In this document: in pieces, positions 34,453-44,326 of the stretch
Layout of the letters: every line of letters begins with the position of its first letter
How positions within the stretch are numbered: the stretch's first letter is position 1
Source of the DNA: Lewinellaceae bacterium
GTDB taxonomy: Bacteria; Bacteroidota; Bacteroidia; Chitinophagales; Saprospiraceae
Direction of reading: 5' to 3'
Length of the DNA: 64,000 bases
NCBI GenBank assembly: GCA_020636095.1
Contig: JACJYN010000008.1
Span: forward strand, 1-64,000
Program-made: the position numbers and the translations under genes
Notes under the pieces: generated by a model
Seen by the model: the letters and a program-made list of their open reading frames with translations, nothing else
Databases searched by the model: none
Told to the model about the DNA's origin: nothing

Positions 34453-36843
34453 TCAATCAAAATCTAAATCCTCGTCTTTATAAGAACCATCGTGGGCCAC
34501 TACTTTTTCGGTATTGTTGAATTTGCTGCCTTTTATTTTGGTAATCGGTTCGCCGACCACGAGGTGCAATTTCAATGGTTTGGAATCCGTAAAATCACAG
34601 CCCGTAATATGCGTCACCTGCACCCCATGCAATGAAACCGACGCGCCGGATTTATTTCTTTGATCTCCACCCACGTTTTTAAAAGTGGAATTATTCATTT
34701 GGAGCATAGGGCCGAAAGTACTTTCGTCACGTCCTCCCCGGTGAAGATTGAGTGCCGCGCCTCCGATGTCTTCAAATTGGCAATTGTCAATCACTACATT
34801 TTCGGCGCTGTATATTCCAATGTCATCCATTTCAGCATCGAGTGAAAGAACAGCGCCGCTTATGTTTTTAAACGTGGAATTTCTCAGCACCACAGAATCG
34901 GCGAAAGTGTTCTTATATATTTTCAAAACATTGAAACTATGGTTCACGTCGAGGTCGGTGAAGTCGCAATTTTCGATAATGAGTTTATAATTCCGGTTCA
35001 TGGAATAGCGGCTGGTTCGAATGACTGAATTGCCGGAATAATCGGGAGATTCGGCGCCGTCTATTTTCAAATCATATAATGCGAGCGCCCCGCCGTTTTC
35101 AATATTGAAAAGGGAGTTTTTTCAAACCGGATGGTGGGCTTTTTCCCTTTTGCCCGCACGGTAATGGGATGATTCACCTCAATGGATTTTGTCATCAAGT
35201 AATCTCCTTCCGCCAATTCGAGGACATCTCCGTATTCAGCATTTCTTACCGCTTCGAACAACGTATTTTCTCCGGGCGACACCCTGATTTTTTTGCCAAT
35301 ATTGAACCTTACTTCCTGCTCAACTTTGGGATACCAGGCGACGCCTGTGTTCTCGGGTGTGGCGTGAGGTTTTACTTCGGTTATTCCAGCTTTTATGGAT
35401 TTATCGGAGGGCAAAAGAATTCCATTTTCATCTCTCTGAAATTCAATCTTTTTTGGATAAAACCATTGGATGCAATCGGGGAAATATTTTCACTCAATAT
35501 ATTTCCATTAAAAGAGATACCACTGATGTCGTCATATACAGTAAATAAGTCATCCTTTTTTCATTGTAAAAATATATTGTTGTTGACAACCGTATTTTTG
35601 GGAACTGCACTTCTTTCGGCATCACTTCCGGCACATAGTTGGATATAGTCACAATTGACAAAAGTATTGTTCGAAGCTTCCGAATTGATCACCGGAAAAT
35701 AGCGGTTGATGGGAGAGTTCGGCACCCCGTTCATGATGACCAGCGCGCCCCGAAAACGATATCCGGTCAGCCCTTCGCAATAATTATTGATCACTTTTGG
35801 CTTTCATTAATGATGCGGATACCGCCCGTGTTCGCTTTTCCGTTGCCGAAAAAATAATTGCCTTCCACCAAAGTTTCATTGCCGTGGCGCATCGTCAATG
35901 TGCCCTGACATTCATAAAAAGGTATTGTAGCGAAAAGTATTTTGGCAGGACTTATTGGAAATAATTTCGTGCTCGCCATTGCAGCGGTCGAAATAATTAT
36001 ATTCGACGATCGTGTTGGAATTTGTGAGCGAATAATGACTCGTGCCTATGCGCAATGTTTCGCCTCCATTGCTTCCCAAAATCGGATGATGCCCAAAATA
36101 ATTGTGGTCAATTAAATGATGGTTTTCCTGGCTTTCCGGGTGTTCAAACGCACCGCCAAAGTCACTCCGACATTTCTTTTTCCAACTAAATAATTGTGGT
36201 CAAAGCGGTTGTTCTTACCGTAAATGCCTACCCAATAGTCTGAATCAAATCGCTCCGGATTGTTGTAGTTGTCGATCACGCATTCCGTCACCCGGCAGTG
36301 GTTGCAAAGCGTTTCCTTGTCTTTGCGAAAGGAAATCACCTCGCTGGTAGGCGTATAGCCGTTCTTGAAGACAAGCCCCTCCACTACCAGGTGCTCGCCG
36401 GCCAATCGCAGATAGGACTGTCCCTCCAGCGTAACTTTACCCTTTTCCTGTACGGTTAATGTGATCGGCGCCTCCGCCGTTCCCTTTCCCACTAACAACA
36501 ACTCGGCATCCTGCCATACGCCATTGGCCAGGATGATCTTATTGCCAGGCTGGGCATTGGCCACGGCATGGTTAAACTCTTCGATATCCCGGACGAGCCC
36601 CTCCTGCCCGCTACAGGAGTTCAGGAAGAAAAGCGAGAACAAGAAAGCAGCGAAGTAGCCGGCCCTGTTTAAATTGCGCAAACTGGAGCTCAAGTCGGAG
36701 CGCAATAGGAAATTGCGCCCCGACAGTGCCCTCTCGGGCGCCAATTTTCTTCGGCTGCCGAAGCTATCGGCGAAGGCATGCCCATTGGCGCGCGAGTTAA
36801 GAGCAAATAAATATGTTAAGTCACTGAGTTTTAACTTATTCAT
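34453..36843 (-). pseudogene. PL6 alginate lyase, frameshifted, 5' end within a repeat
   Basis: Chondroitinase B-like beta-helix lyase of family PL6, close to 790 codons. The lipoprotein signal (FLNSCSGQ) is followed by IEEFNHAVANAQPGNKIILA and the helix repeats. The catalytic region is seen in pieces (CNHCRVTECVIDNYNNPERFD, FDHNYLVGKRNVG). The C-terminal domain is intact for 200 codons (NVVIDNCQFEDIGGAALNLH). At least five indels split it. A two-hairpin repeat (36692-36799) lies in frame between the ATG at 36843 and the signal peptide. A TTG at 36681 would give a normal signal (MRNLNRAGYFAAFLFSLFF) without it. The enzyme starts alginate depolymerisation at the cell surface. Confidence 0.8.
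36692..36799. repeat. Two-hairpin dispersed repeat, copy A
   Basis: Shares with copies at 48740, 56863 and 57134 the segments AAGTCGGAGCGCAAT, ATTGCGCCCCGACAG, TCGGGCGCCAATTTT and ATTGGCGCGCGAGTTA. Each copy folds into two hairpins (GTCGG..GCGCAAT/ATTGCGC..CCGAC and GCGCCAAT/ATTGGCGC). This copy has about 30 extra bases in the second loop. It lies inside the open 5' end of the PL6 gene. Confidence 0.8.
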
Positions 36844-36857
36844 AGTCTTTTCTGGTT

Positions 36858-38135
36858 TCATTTAAAATATTCGATTACAGCCCCCAGTCCATTATAAGAG
36901 ATGATACAGGCAAAAACCAGCGCCAGCACCATACCTGTGTTCAGCGCCCAGCCTGCTTTGTGAGCGCCCATCAGGGCTTTCTTATTGACCAGTATAATGA
37001 TGCCCAGGATGACCAGGGGCAGAACGAAAACGTTAAAAACCTGTGATAGAAGTTGTATTTCTATGGGGTTGGCGCCAAAAATCGGCACGGATAAGCCGAT
37101 GATACTCACCAGGCCGGTGAGCACCTTAAACTGTAAGGAGCTGGTATCCAGCTTTCCGGCCTGGTAATCTGCAATGAGGATGGGCGTGATCATCAGGATG
37201 GGAAAGATGGATGACAAGCCCGCGCCCATGGTGCCCAGGAAGAAGATGGCCACTGCAAAGCGGCCGGCGACAGGCTCCAGCGTATTTACCATATCCAGCA
37301 CCTTATGGACTACTTTCCCCTCTGCATATAGCGCCCCTGCCGCCACTGCCATGATGGACCCGCTGATGAAGAAAATCAGCACTGCGGCCGACAGGGCGTC
37401 TTTCTGTTGCGCCCGCAGGTCGTCCAGTTTCCAGCCTTTACCCTGGATGAATAACGGGCGGGACAGGAAGGTGGCAGCCGCCATGGTGGTGCCGACAAAG
37501 GCGGCGACCAACATCTTGCCGCCTTCCACCTTGGGAATGGAGGGTACAAAACCACCTATTATATCCGCCGGGCTGGGCAGGACGATGAAAAGGGATAGCA
37601 AAAAAGACAATCCCATGATGCTGACAAAGAGCAACAACACCTTTTCAAACATCGAATATTTCCCGATCCACAGGATGAAGTACATGATGGAAATGATGAC
37701 AACCGCAATAGCCAGCACCAGCCCGTATTCATAACCAGCTACGGAGGGCATAAACAATACCAGCGTCTCGAAAATGGCGTTGGCGGAAATGCCCAGGATG
37801 CCGATTAGGGAATTCCACTGCCCGAAGGAAACTCCGATAATGATCAGAATGGCGACCAGGGAACCCAGCGGCACGTGTTTTCTAAAACCAAATAAGGCGG
37901 TTTCTCCAGTCACCAGGGCATAGCGCCCATAAGCTTCCATCAATACCCAGGAAAACAAACAACTCAGGAATAACACCCACAACAACTGCATTCCGTAGGT
38001 GCTGCCGGCCACTACCATCGCGGTCACACTGCCGGTGCCGATGGTATATCCGATGGCAAAGATGCCCGGGCCGATGCCCAGCAGCAGCTGGTAGAGCCGC
38101 CGTAAGATGTTTTTATTATTTTTCGTTTGTTCCAT
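36858..38135 (-). CDS. Nramp-related transporter without canonical metal motifs
   Basis: 425-aa integral membrane protein with 11-12 helices and the Nramp fold. The first helix reads GIGPGIFAIGYTIGTGSVTA where true Nramps have DPGN. The sixth helix region reads GTTMAAATFLSRPLF, where MPH is expected. It therefore lacks both metal-binding motifs and belongs to the divergent Nramp-like clade found in Bacteroidota sugar loci. The start at 38135 is preferred over an open frame to 38186, which would add a non-typical leader. It lies between susD and PL6 and is intact, unlike both. It may carry an organic substrate or another ion. Confidence 0.83.
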   Translation of the reverse strand: MEQTKNNKNILRRLYQLLLGIGPGIFAIGYTIGTGSVTAMVVAGSTYGMQLLWVLFLSCLFSWVLMEAYGRYALVTGETALFGFRKHVPLGSLVAILIIIGVSFGQWNSLIGILGISANAIFETLVLFMPSVAGYEYGLVLAIAVVIISIMYFILWIGKYSMFEKVLLLFVSIMGLSFLLSLFIVLPSPADIIGGFVPSIPKVEGGKMLVAAFVGTTMAAATFLSRPLFIQGKGWKLDDLRAQQKDALSAAVLIFFISGSIMAVAAGALYAEGKVVHKVLDMVNTLEPVAGRFAVAIFFLGTMGAGLSSIFPILMITPILIADYQAGKLDTSSLQFKVLTGLVSIIGLSVPIFGANPIEIQLLSQVFNVFVLPLVILGIIILVNKKALMGAHKAGWALNTGMVLALVFACIISYNGLGAVIEYFK

Positions 38136-38335
38136 ATCAGGCACGGCGTAGCTTAAAGGAATAGCGAAACCCTTCGCTCTTATCATGCTCCTATATTCCC
38201 ACCCTTGTCATTTTATCCGGAATTTTTGCACCAGGATTAAGGCAGGTAACTGCCCGCAGTGGCCTGCGGGACAGTTTACCCCTTTTAGCCCTAACCAAAA
38301 ATGTATGAAACTCAATGTATCACCACCAAACTTAA

Positions 38336-38368
38336 AAACCTTTGAGGTTTCGGAAACCTCAAAGGTTT
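38336..38368 (-). terminator. Palindromic repeat, 15-bp arms (copy 3)
   Basis: AAACCTTTGAGGTTT (38336-38350), loop CGG, complement 38354-38368. On the minus strand it follows the susD stop by 14 bases and is followed by TT, as an intrinsic terminator would be. Upstream, 38253-38270 holds the hairpin CCCGCAGTGGCCTGCGGG followed by ACAG. Confidence 0.75.
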
Positions 38369-38382
38369 CAGATCGTCAGTCT

Positions 38383-39715
38383 TTAGTAGCCATCATTTTG
38401 TTTAATTACGCCACCGCTCGCCAGCACTTCTGAATTTGGAATAGGAAACAAATAGTAATTTTTGTTAATCGCTTGTCCCATTTCAGCGTCGGCAGTTCCT
38501 GTTCTTACCAAATCAAACCATCGCTGTCCCTCTAAGGCTAACTCTATTCTTCTTTCATCATAAATTGCCTGTCGTACCAAAGCCTGAGTGTTGAGAACAG
38601 TAGGATCCAAAGGATTTAATCCAGCCCTGGCCCGTATGGGATCCAGCACATCAAGTACGTTTTCAGCGGAAGAACCATTTTCATTCAGTGCTTCTGCGTA
38701 CAAGAGCAGAACATCCGCTAACCTCAACTCTATCCAATCCTGATCAAAGTACCGCCCCACTTCAGCCCCGTCATGTTGGTACTCGTCAATGGTTAGCGCT
38801 CTTCTTAAATCCGTATTGCCTCCATCCGCTGCTTCCATAGCATCAAAAGCAGCAATCAAGTCCGGGTCCAGTGGCATCGGAGACTTGGTATCGGCGCCCT
38901 TAAACCATCCTGCAAACAAAGTAAACCCGTATTCATCTTCTATGGAAGTTGACAACTGGGTGGCAAATATGATTTCTGAATTCAAATCATTAGCCTCGCC
39001 AAAATGTCAGCAAAGTTGGCTTGTAAACTAATCCCTGCCGCAGCCGCTCCGTTTACTACAGCAGCCAGTTGTGTTTCAGCACCGCTAAAGTTGCCCAATT
39101 GCATGTAGACTTTACCTAACAATCCCTGAGCTGCCATTTTAGACGCCCTACCAATTGCTATTTTGGAATTATCTAAAGCCGCGATTGCATCCTCAAAATC
39201 AGGAATGATCACGTCATTATAAACACTGGCAGCCGGTTGCCTCGCTAGAATAGATTTATCTGACACACTGGGTGAAGGAGATAAATTCACAGTCACATCG
39301 CCAAAAACCTTCACGAGCTTGAAGTAAGACAAAGCTCTTAGAAATTTAGCTTCCCCTACCTCGGTAGCATCCGATGAGTTGTCAATTACGTTATTCGCAC
39401 TTAGAATGGTGACTTGTACAAGTTGCTGTAGAAAGGGCGAAAAAATTGCTCGACCAAATCTCCACCCCTAAATCCGAATTGAACCTGTCAAATGCAGGAT
39501 AGGGTTCTTCGAGCATCAGCATATTGTCAGCCCTGAAGTCGCCCATGATGGTATTGGCGTGGTTGAAGCCTGCTGATAATAATATGCCGCATTCAAAACT
39601 CCTTCATACGACGTTAAAGAACTGGCTTCAGCCTCTAAAGGCGGAATTGATCCAAATCATTTTCACATGCTGTTATCAACAGCAGAGATACCAATATTAA
39701 ATATAGATTTTTCAT
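38383..39715 (-). pseudogene. SusD-like glycan-binding lipoprotein, frameshifted
   Basis: SusD/RagB family surface lipoprotein, about 444 codons. The start at 39715 gives MKNLYLILVSLLLITAC with a lipobox. The middle (LSYFKLVKVFGDV, MAAQGLLGKVYMQLGNF) and the C-terminal SusD core (ELRLADVLLLYAEALNE, IRARAGLNPL, ERRIELALEGQRWFDLVR) are clear. At least four indels break the first 250 codons and the 39000 junction. It binds alginate oligomers beside its SusC partner. Codon and base use are more AT-rich than in flanking genes. Confidence 0.85.
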
Positions 39716-42700
39716 TGTTTTTTTTTTTAAAATTAACATTCAAACCGAGTGTAAAACTTCTTACAATCGGGCTTGCACCTTCCTGGTACCCGTAGGTAGT
39801 AAACCCCAGATAACCAGTATTCGTAGTCTCCACACCCTCGGGATTAAACGAGGTGTAATTGTCCGCCATTTTATACCACAAATTGGTGGCTGCAACGTAT
39901 ACTCTGGCAGAACTTAAACCGATTTTGCCGGCAAAACCTGGATTGATGTTATACCCTACAGTCAGGTTTCTCAACGCTATATAAGAAGCATCCTGCATCA
40001 TTGAACCATGCGCGTTTCTGGTCCCTCGTAATGCAGTCCATTATGATCAGCAATGCCGTCGCCTTCCGTGTCAAAAACTAGACCGTAACCTGCCGCCAAA
40101 TTGTGATTTCCAGTAAATCGGATCGATGTTATAAACTTCTGCTCCCTGAGAGCCTTGAAACTGAAGGGATAAGTCAAAATCCTTATAACTCACTGAGCTA
40201 CTCAAACCCCAGTAAAAATCCGGAGTATTTGATCCCAACTTGACATAATCATTTTCGGGATCAATTTTACCATCGCCATTTTGGTCTACGACATAATATT
40301 CCGAGCTGCCGAATCCTATATTTCTCGATGGATCAGCTATATATATCGATTCAACCTCTCCAATCACTTCATATCCCCACATTTCACCAATTTCTCCGCC
40401 TACATAATTTCTGAACTCAGGTACTCTGCCAGCCAGTATCCATAAACTACTACACTACTAGGCAATGCTTCCAGGTCTCCTAAACTCTTGATTTCAGTAT
40501 TGACTGTAGATAGATTGGCACTAACATCCCAACGGAGATCCCCGTATTGATTACTGCTGCACCCAGCTCAAACTCCAATCCGGAACTGGTCACATCACCG
40601 CGATTAAGTACGATGGAAGGTGTACCTAATACTTCAGAAACACTTTGATTAATCAACATGTCTTGGATATCGGAAGTATAATAATCTACACCCAATGTGA
40701 AACGATTGCCCAGGAAACCTAAATTGACACCGAAGTTGGTTTCGGTATTGCTTTGCCAGGTTAAATCCGGGTTTGCTACATTGCTGGGAATAAGAAATCC
40801 AATCCCGAAAATGGTTGGTTGAGCTTGTAAAAGGCTCAAAGCATCGTAAGACCCTAAAAAGAAGTAGTTCCTAAAGTCCCTCTGCTGAACCGTAGTTTTA
40901 AATCAGTCAGAAAGTTTGAGTTGTAAAATGCTTCGTTATGCACATTCCATCCTAAAGAAACCGCCGGGAATACTTCAAATCTATTGTTAACTCTCGAAAC
41001 GAGAATCACCGTCTCTTCTGACGGATACGGATGCTAAATAACGATTGTCATACGCATAGTTAATTCTTCCAAAACACTTCTTCTTGAAACAGTCTCGTCT
41101 CTCAGGTTTGTGTTTATATCCTCAGGTTTTAAATACGAATAATTCAGAGGCTGGTAAACCGGCACATTGGTGCCTGCTAAAGACGTCCCTCTAATGTAGA
41201 AATTTTGAAATTCCATTCCAGTACCACCGCTGACAGGTCATGATTGCCGAGTGTTTTGGCATAATTCAAAGTGGTCTCACTTAACACAGAAGTTCTTTTG
41301 AGATCCGTTTGATCCAGGTCAGATTGATTGGACCGTTGTTGGTATCCGCCAAAACGCCTTGATAATAATAGGTACTGGCTGTCATTGATATCTGCTCCCA
41401 GAACAGTTCTTATATTCAACCCTTCTAGTATGTTGAATTGCAAATAGGAATTCACATTGGCGAAATACGTTTTTGATATTGCCTTGCATTGTCAAGCTTC
41501 GCAGCAGAGTACATCTCCAGTTCCTCCAATACCATTTTGATTTCTACCGTATTGCCAATCGTTGACTACATCGCCTGGTTGCAAATCATAGATACTTGTA
41601 GGATCAAAGTGACACACCCCTATAGTCCTGGTCAAATGTCCTGCCAAGATTTGCTATTGTCAATCCTGCATCTGCCAATGCCTGCCTTTGAGCGTCCAAA
41701 TCCTGAACGAATGCAATAGACGCAGCCGTATGGTAAATAGGGCTAATACTATACGCTCTCAGGAGATCTCTCATGTCATGGGGCACAATTTCCTGGTTAC
41801 TAAATGTCCCATTCATACTTAATCCAGTCTTGAACCTGCTCCCCAGGTTCGCATCTACGTTCAAACTACTAGTTGTATCTCTCAAAACCCTGTTTTCTTG
41901 CAATACCCTTAGTATCCAGATAACCAACTGAAGCAAAGACACTTACATTTTCACTTCCTCCGGTAACACTGAAGTCATGGTTTTGACTTGTGCCTGTTCG
42001 AAAAAGCCAATCTTCAATACTCACCACATCAGGTGCATTTCTGTAGGCATTGAGCCTGTAATTCAATAAATCCGGATTAACTTCAGACAGGTCATAAGCG
42101 CTTGTTCCTAAGTCATCAGCCCATTCTGAAGCGGTCTTAAGCATTTCAATGTCCTTTACATACTTGTTTGAAACGCTTGTGTACCCATTGTAGCTAAATT
42201 TGGCTTTACCTGATTTCCCCTTTTGGTTGAGACCAGGATAACCCCATTTGCTCCCCTGGAACCATAAATAGCAGCTGAAGCGGCATCTTTTAATACCTCA
42301 ATACGCTCAATATCGTTTGGGTTAATCGTGGTAAAGCTTCCTGAAATCGGATAACCATCCACAACAATTAGCGGATTTGAATCACCTGAAAGCGATGAAG
42401 CCGCCCTGATTTGGATTTTTGGGTCTGCCCCTGGTTCGCCGCTTTGATTCTGGATCAAAACACCGGACAACTTACCTGCTAAGGCATCATCTACACGATT
42501 AGCCTGAATAGCTGCCACATCTTTACCACCTATTTGTGCAATGGCGCCGGTATTGTGCGACTTTTTACGGGTTCCATAACCCACTACGACTATTTCGTCA
42601 AGCGTGGCCACGTCTACCTCCAACACTACATCGATCAGGGTTTGTGTGCCTACTGTTATTTCCTGCTTTTTAAAACCGGTGTAACTGAAAACAAGAACAT

Positions 42701-42974
42701 CCTCCGGGGAAACATCGAGTTCATAACGCCCATCCAGGTCGGTGATCGTTCCGCTAGAAGTGCCGGCTATCATCACGCTCACCCCAATAAGGGCTTCTCC
42801 ATTTTCAGCCGAAGTGACCGTGCCGGAAACTTTTACTGCATTTGTTTGTTGATTTTCGGAAAGTAAATAAGAAGTATCCGCTCCCCAAAGGCTGGAGCCT
42901 GAAACCAGGAATATGCTGAAAAAACAGCATACTAATTTCAGGAAGTTTAATTTAGTTTTTAATTTCGGTCTCAT
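39712..42974 (-). pseudogene. SusC-like TonB-dependent transporter, frameshifted
   Basis: TonB-dependent outer-membrane porin of the SusC/RagA group, about 1087 codons. The signal is at the N-terminus, then a carboxypeptidase-D-like domain (VKVSGTVTSAENGEALIGVSV), a TonB box region (DEIVVVGYGT) and an intact plug (ANRVDDALAGKLSGV to YGSRGANGVILV). After 42156 the barrel is broken by ten or more indels, with pieces in all frames. The last 110 codons are intact to LGLNVNF. It probably ends at a TGA overlapping the susD ATG, which requires the 11-A run to be 9 or 12 long. It imports alginate oligomers. Confidence 0.87.
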
Positions 42975-43314
42975 AATTCAACATTTTTTGTTGTTTTATA
43001 CTGCTCACCTTCGGTGAGTTTTATAAATCGCCTGGTAAAGCGTTCATTTTCAACAAAGGAAGGGCTTGCTCAAAGCAGGTTTCTACTTTGAAAGTTCTTC
43101 TCCAGCGCTCAACCTGCTTTACTTCTTCTGAATTTGCCGATTCCCGAAGGTAAAGCATGGACTGGCCTGAAACGAAAATGAAAATTTACCGAGGAAGGAA
43201 GGGTTAGCAACAAACTGTTGCTAGCTCTTTTTTTTAACTAGTGTTGTAAAGTTTAATCTTTTGCATGGTGAGGAAATTTGGTTTAAGGCATTGAACTGGC
43301 AGGCAGTCCATTCA
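42975..43314. other. Intergenic region upstream of the SusC gene
   Basis: Holds no gene. Two hairpins are visible: CTCACCTTCGGTGAG at 43005-43019, close to the SusC start, and AGCAGGTT/AACCTGCT arms about 30 bases apart near 43075-43125. No TAnnTTTG promoter is recognisable on the minus strand, and no copy of the GntR operator TTGGTTGACCAA is seen. The susC promoter or leader is therefore undefined. Confidence 0.5.
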
Positions 43315-44055
43315 TCATAGATCCGTCCGTCCATTTCCGGACTTCAGGCTGCTGCTGTATTCTAGCACGTCTTTCAAATGCATGCGCATGGCCTCGCTGG
43401 CTGCTTCGGGTTGCTGGTCAATAATATGTTGCAGTATAACCTGGTGTTCCTCAAGCGCTTTGTAGAAACGGCCGTCTTTGCATACATCCAGTTGCAGAAA
43501 GCTGTTGATGATGTCGGGAATGATGATCAACATCAGAGACTTCAGCACGGAATTCTTGCTGGCTTCCGCTATTTTGAGGTGGAACATCAGGTCTTCCTCT
43601 ACAGCCTGTTCTCCCCTCTTCACTTTTTCCTCATAAGCCTCCAACGCCTGTTGCATATCGGCGATGTCTTCGCTGCTGCGGCGCTGGGCGGCAAGGCTGG
43701 CGGCGTGGGTCTCCAGCAACACCCTGGTTTCCACCAAAGAGGCAAAATCGCTGTTTTCCATTTTCAACACATCTGAGATCAAGCCTTCCAAAGCAGTAAT
43801 CCCCAGCCCGGCAACAACCGTTCCGCTCTGCGGCAGCGTCCGGAGTATCCCATAAAATTCCAGCTTGCGCAAGGCTTCCCGTACCTGGCTCCTGCCTACG
43901 CCCAGCCGTTCTGCCAATTTGCGCTCCGGCGGAAGACGGTCACCCGGCTCTAACTGGCCGGAAGTGATCAGGCTCCGTATCTGTTTGATGATCTTGTCCA
44001 CCGGGCTTTCGATGGTGATCTCCTGAAAATTCTTTAGTAATTTTGATTCAGCCAT
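43315..44055 (-). CDS. FadR-subfamily GntR regulator of the alginate locus
   Basis: 246-aa transcription factor. N-terminal winged helix (residues about 18-85: LPPERKLAERLGVGRSQVREA) and a C-terminal FCD ligand domain with likely metal ligands in EEDLMFHLKIAEAS, HQVILQHI and MRMHLKDVLEY. FCD regulators usually sense uronates or related acids such as KDG. The frame is open to 44202, but the ATG at 44055 begins right before the HTH, and the promoter and operators found at 44091-44146 lie inside that extension. It probably represses itself and the alginate genes until a breakdown product binds. Confidence 0.92.
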   Translation of the reverse strand: MAESKLLKNFQEITIESPVDKIIKQIRSLITSGQLEPGDRLPPERKLAERLGVGRSQVREALRKLEFYGILRTLPQSGTVVAGLGITALEGLISDVLKMENSDFASLVETRVLLETHAASLAAQRRSSEDIADMQQALEAYEEKVKRGEQAVEEDLMFHLKIAEASKNSVLKSLMLIIIPDIINSFLQLDVCKDGRFYKALEEHQVILQHIIDQQPEAASEAMRMHLKDVLEYSSSLKSGNGRTDL

Positions 44056-44090
44056 ATTCAAGTTGTTATCCGGTAATTGATCGCTTAAAA

Positions 44091-44146
44091 TTGGTTGACC
44101 AATTAATTGGTTGACCAAATCTAGAAAAAGAAATTCTTTGATCAAA
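44091..44146 (-). promoter_or_regulatory. GntR gene promoter with two operators
   Basis: On the minus strand TTTG (44143-44146), a 19-base spacer and TAGATTTG (44116-44123) form a perfect Bacteroidota promoter. Directly at and after the start site lie two exact copies of the palindrome TTGGTTGACCAA (44107-44118 and 44091-44102), 16 bp apart. TGGT-N2-ACCA is the classic FadR/GntR operator form. Binding there would block transcription, so autorepression is likely. Confidence 0.85.
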
Positions 44147-44297
44147 GGAAAACTAACATTTTCTTTAGGCTGGATGCAAAAAAGAGCAGGAAACAGGGCC
44201 ATCGAAACTTTTGACAGAATTTTATTCCACCTGAAGAAACAAAAACCAGAATAATTTGGTGTTACAACGTCTTATTTCGGGCTATATGGCCTGTAGG

Positions 44298-44326
44298 ATG
44301 TTTGATGTTCGATGTTTGATGTTTAG
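44298..44326. repeat. GATGTTT tandem run
   Basis: Four near-copies of GATGTTT(T/C) just past the stop of the EamA gene. Simple slippage-prone repeat, no clear role. Confidence 0.6.

Noticed and set aside
27347..42974. Programmed frameshifting as explanation of the broken genes
   Set aside because: Indels are too many, occur in unrelated metabolic genes, and lack consistent slippery sites or stimulators. Error or decay is simpler.
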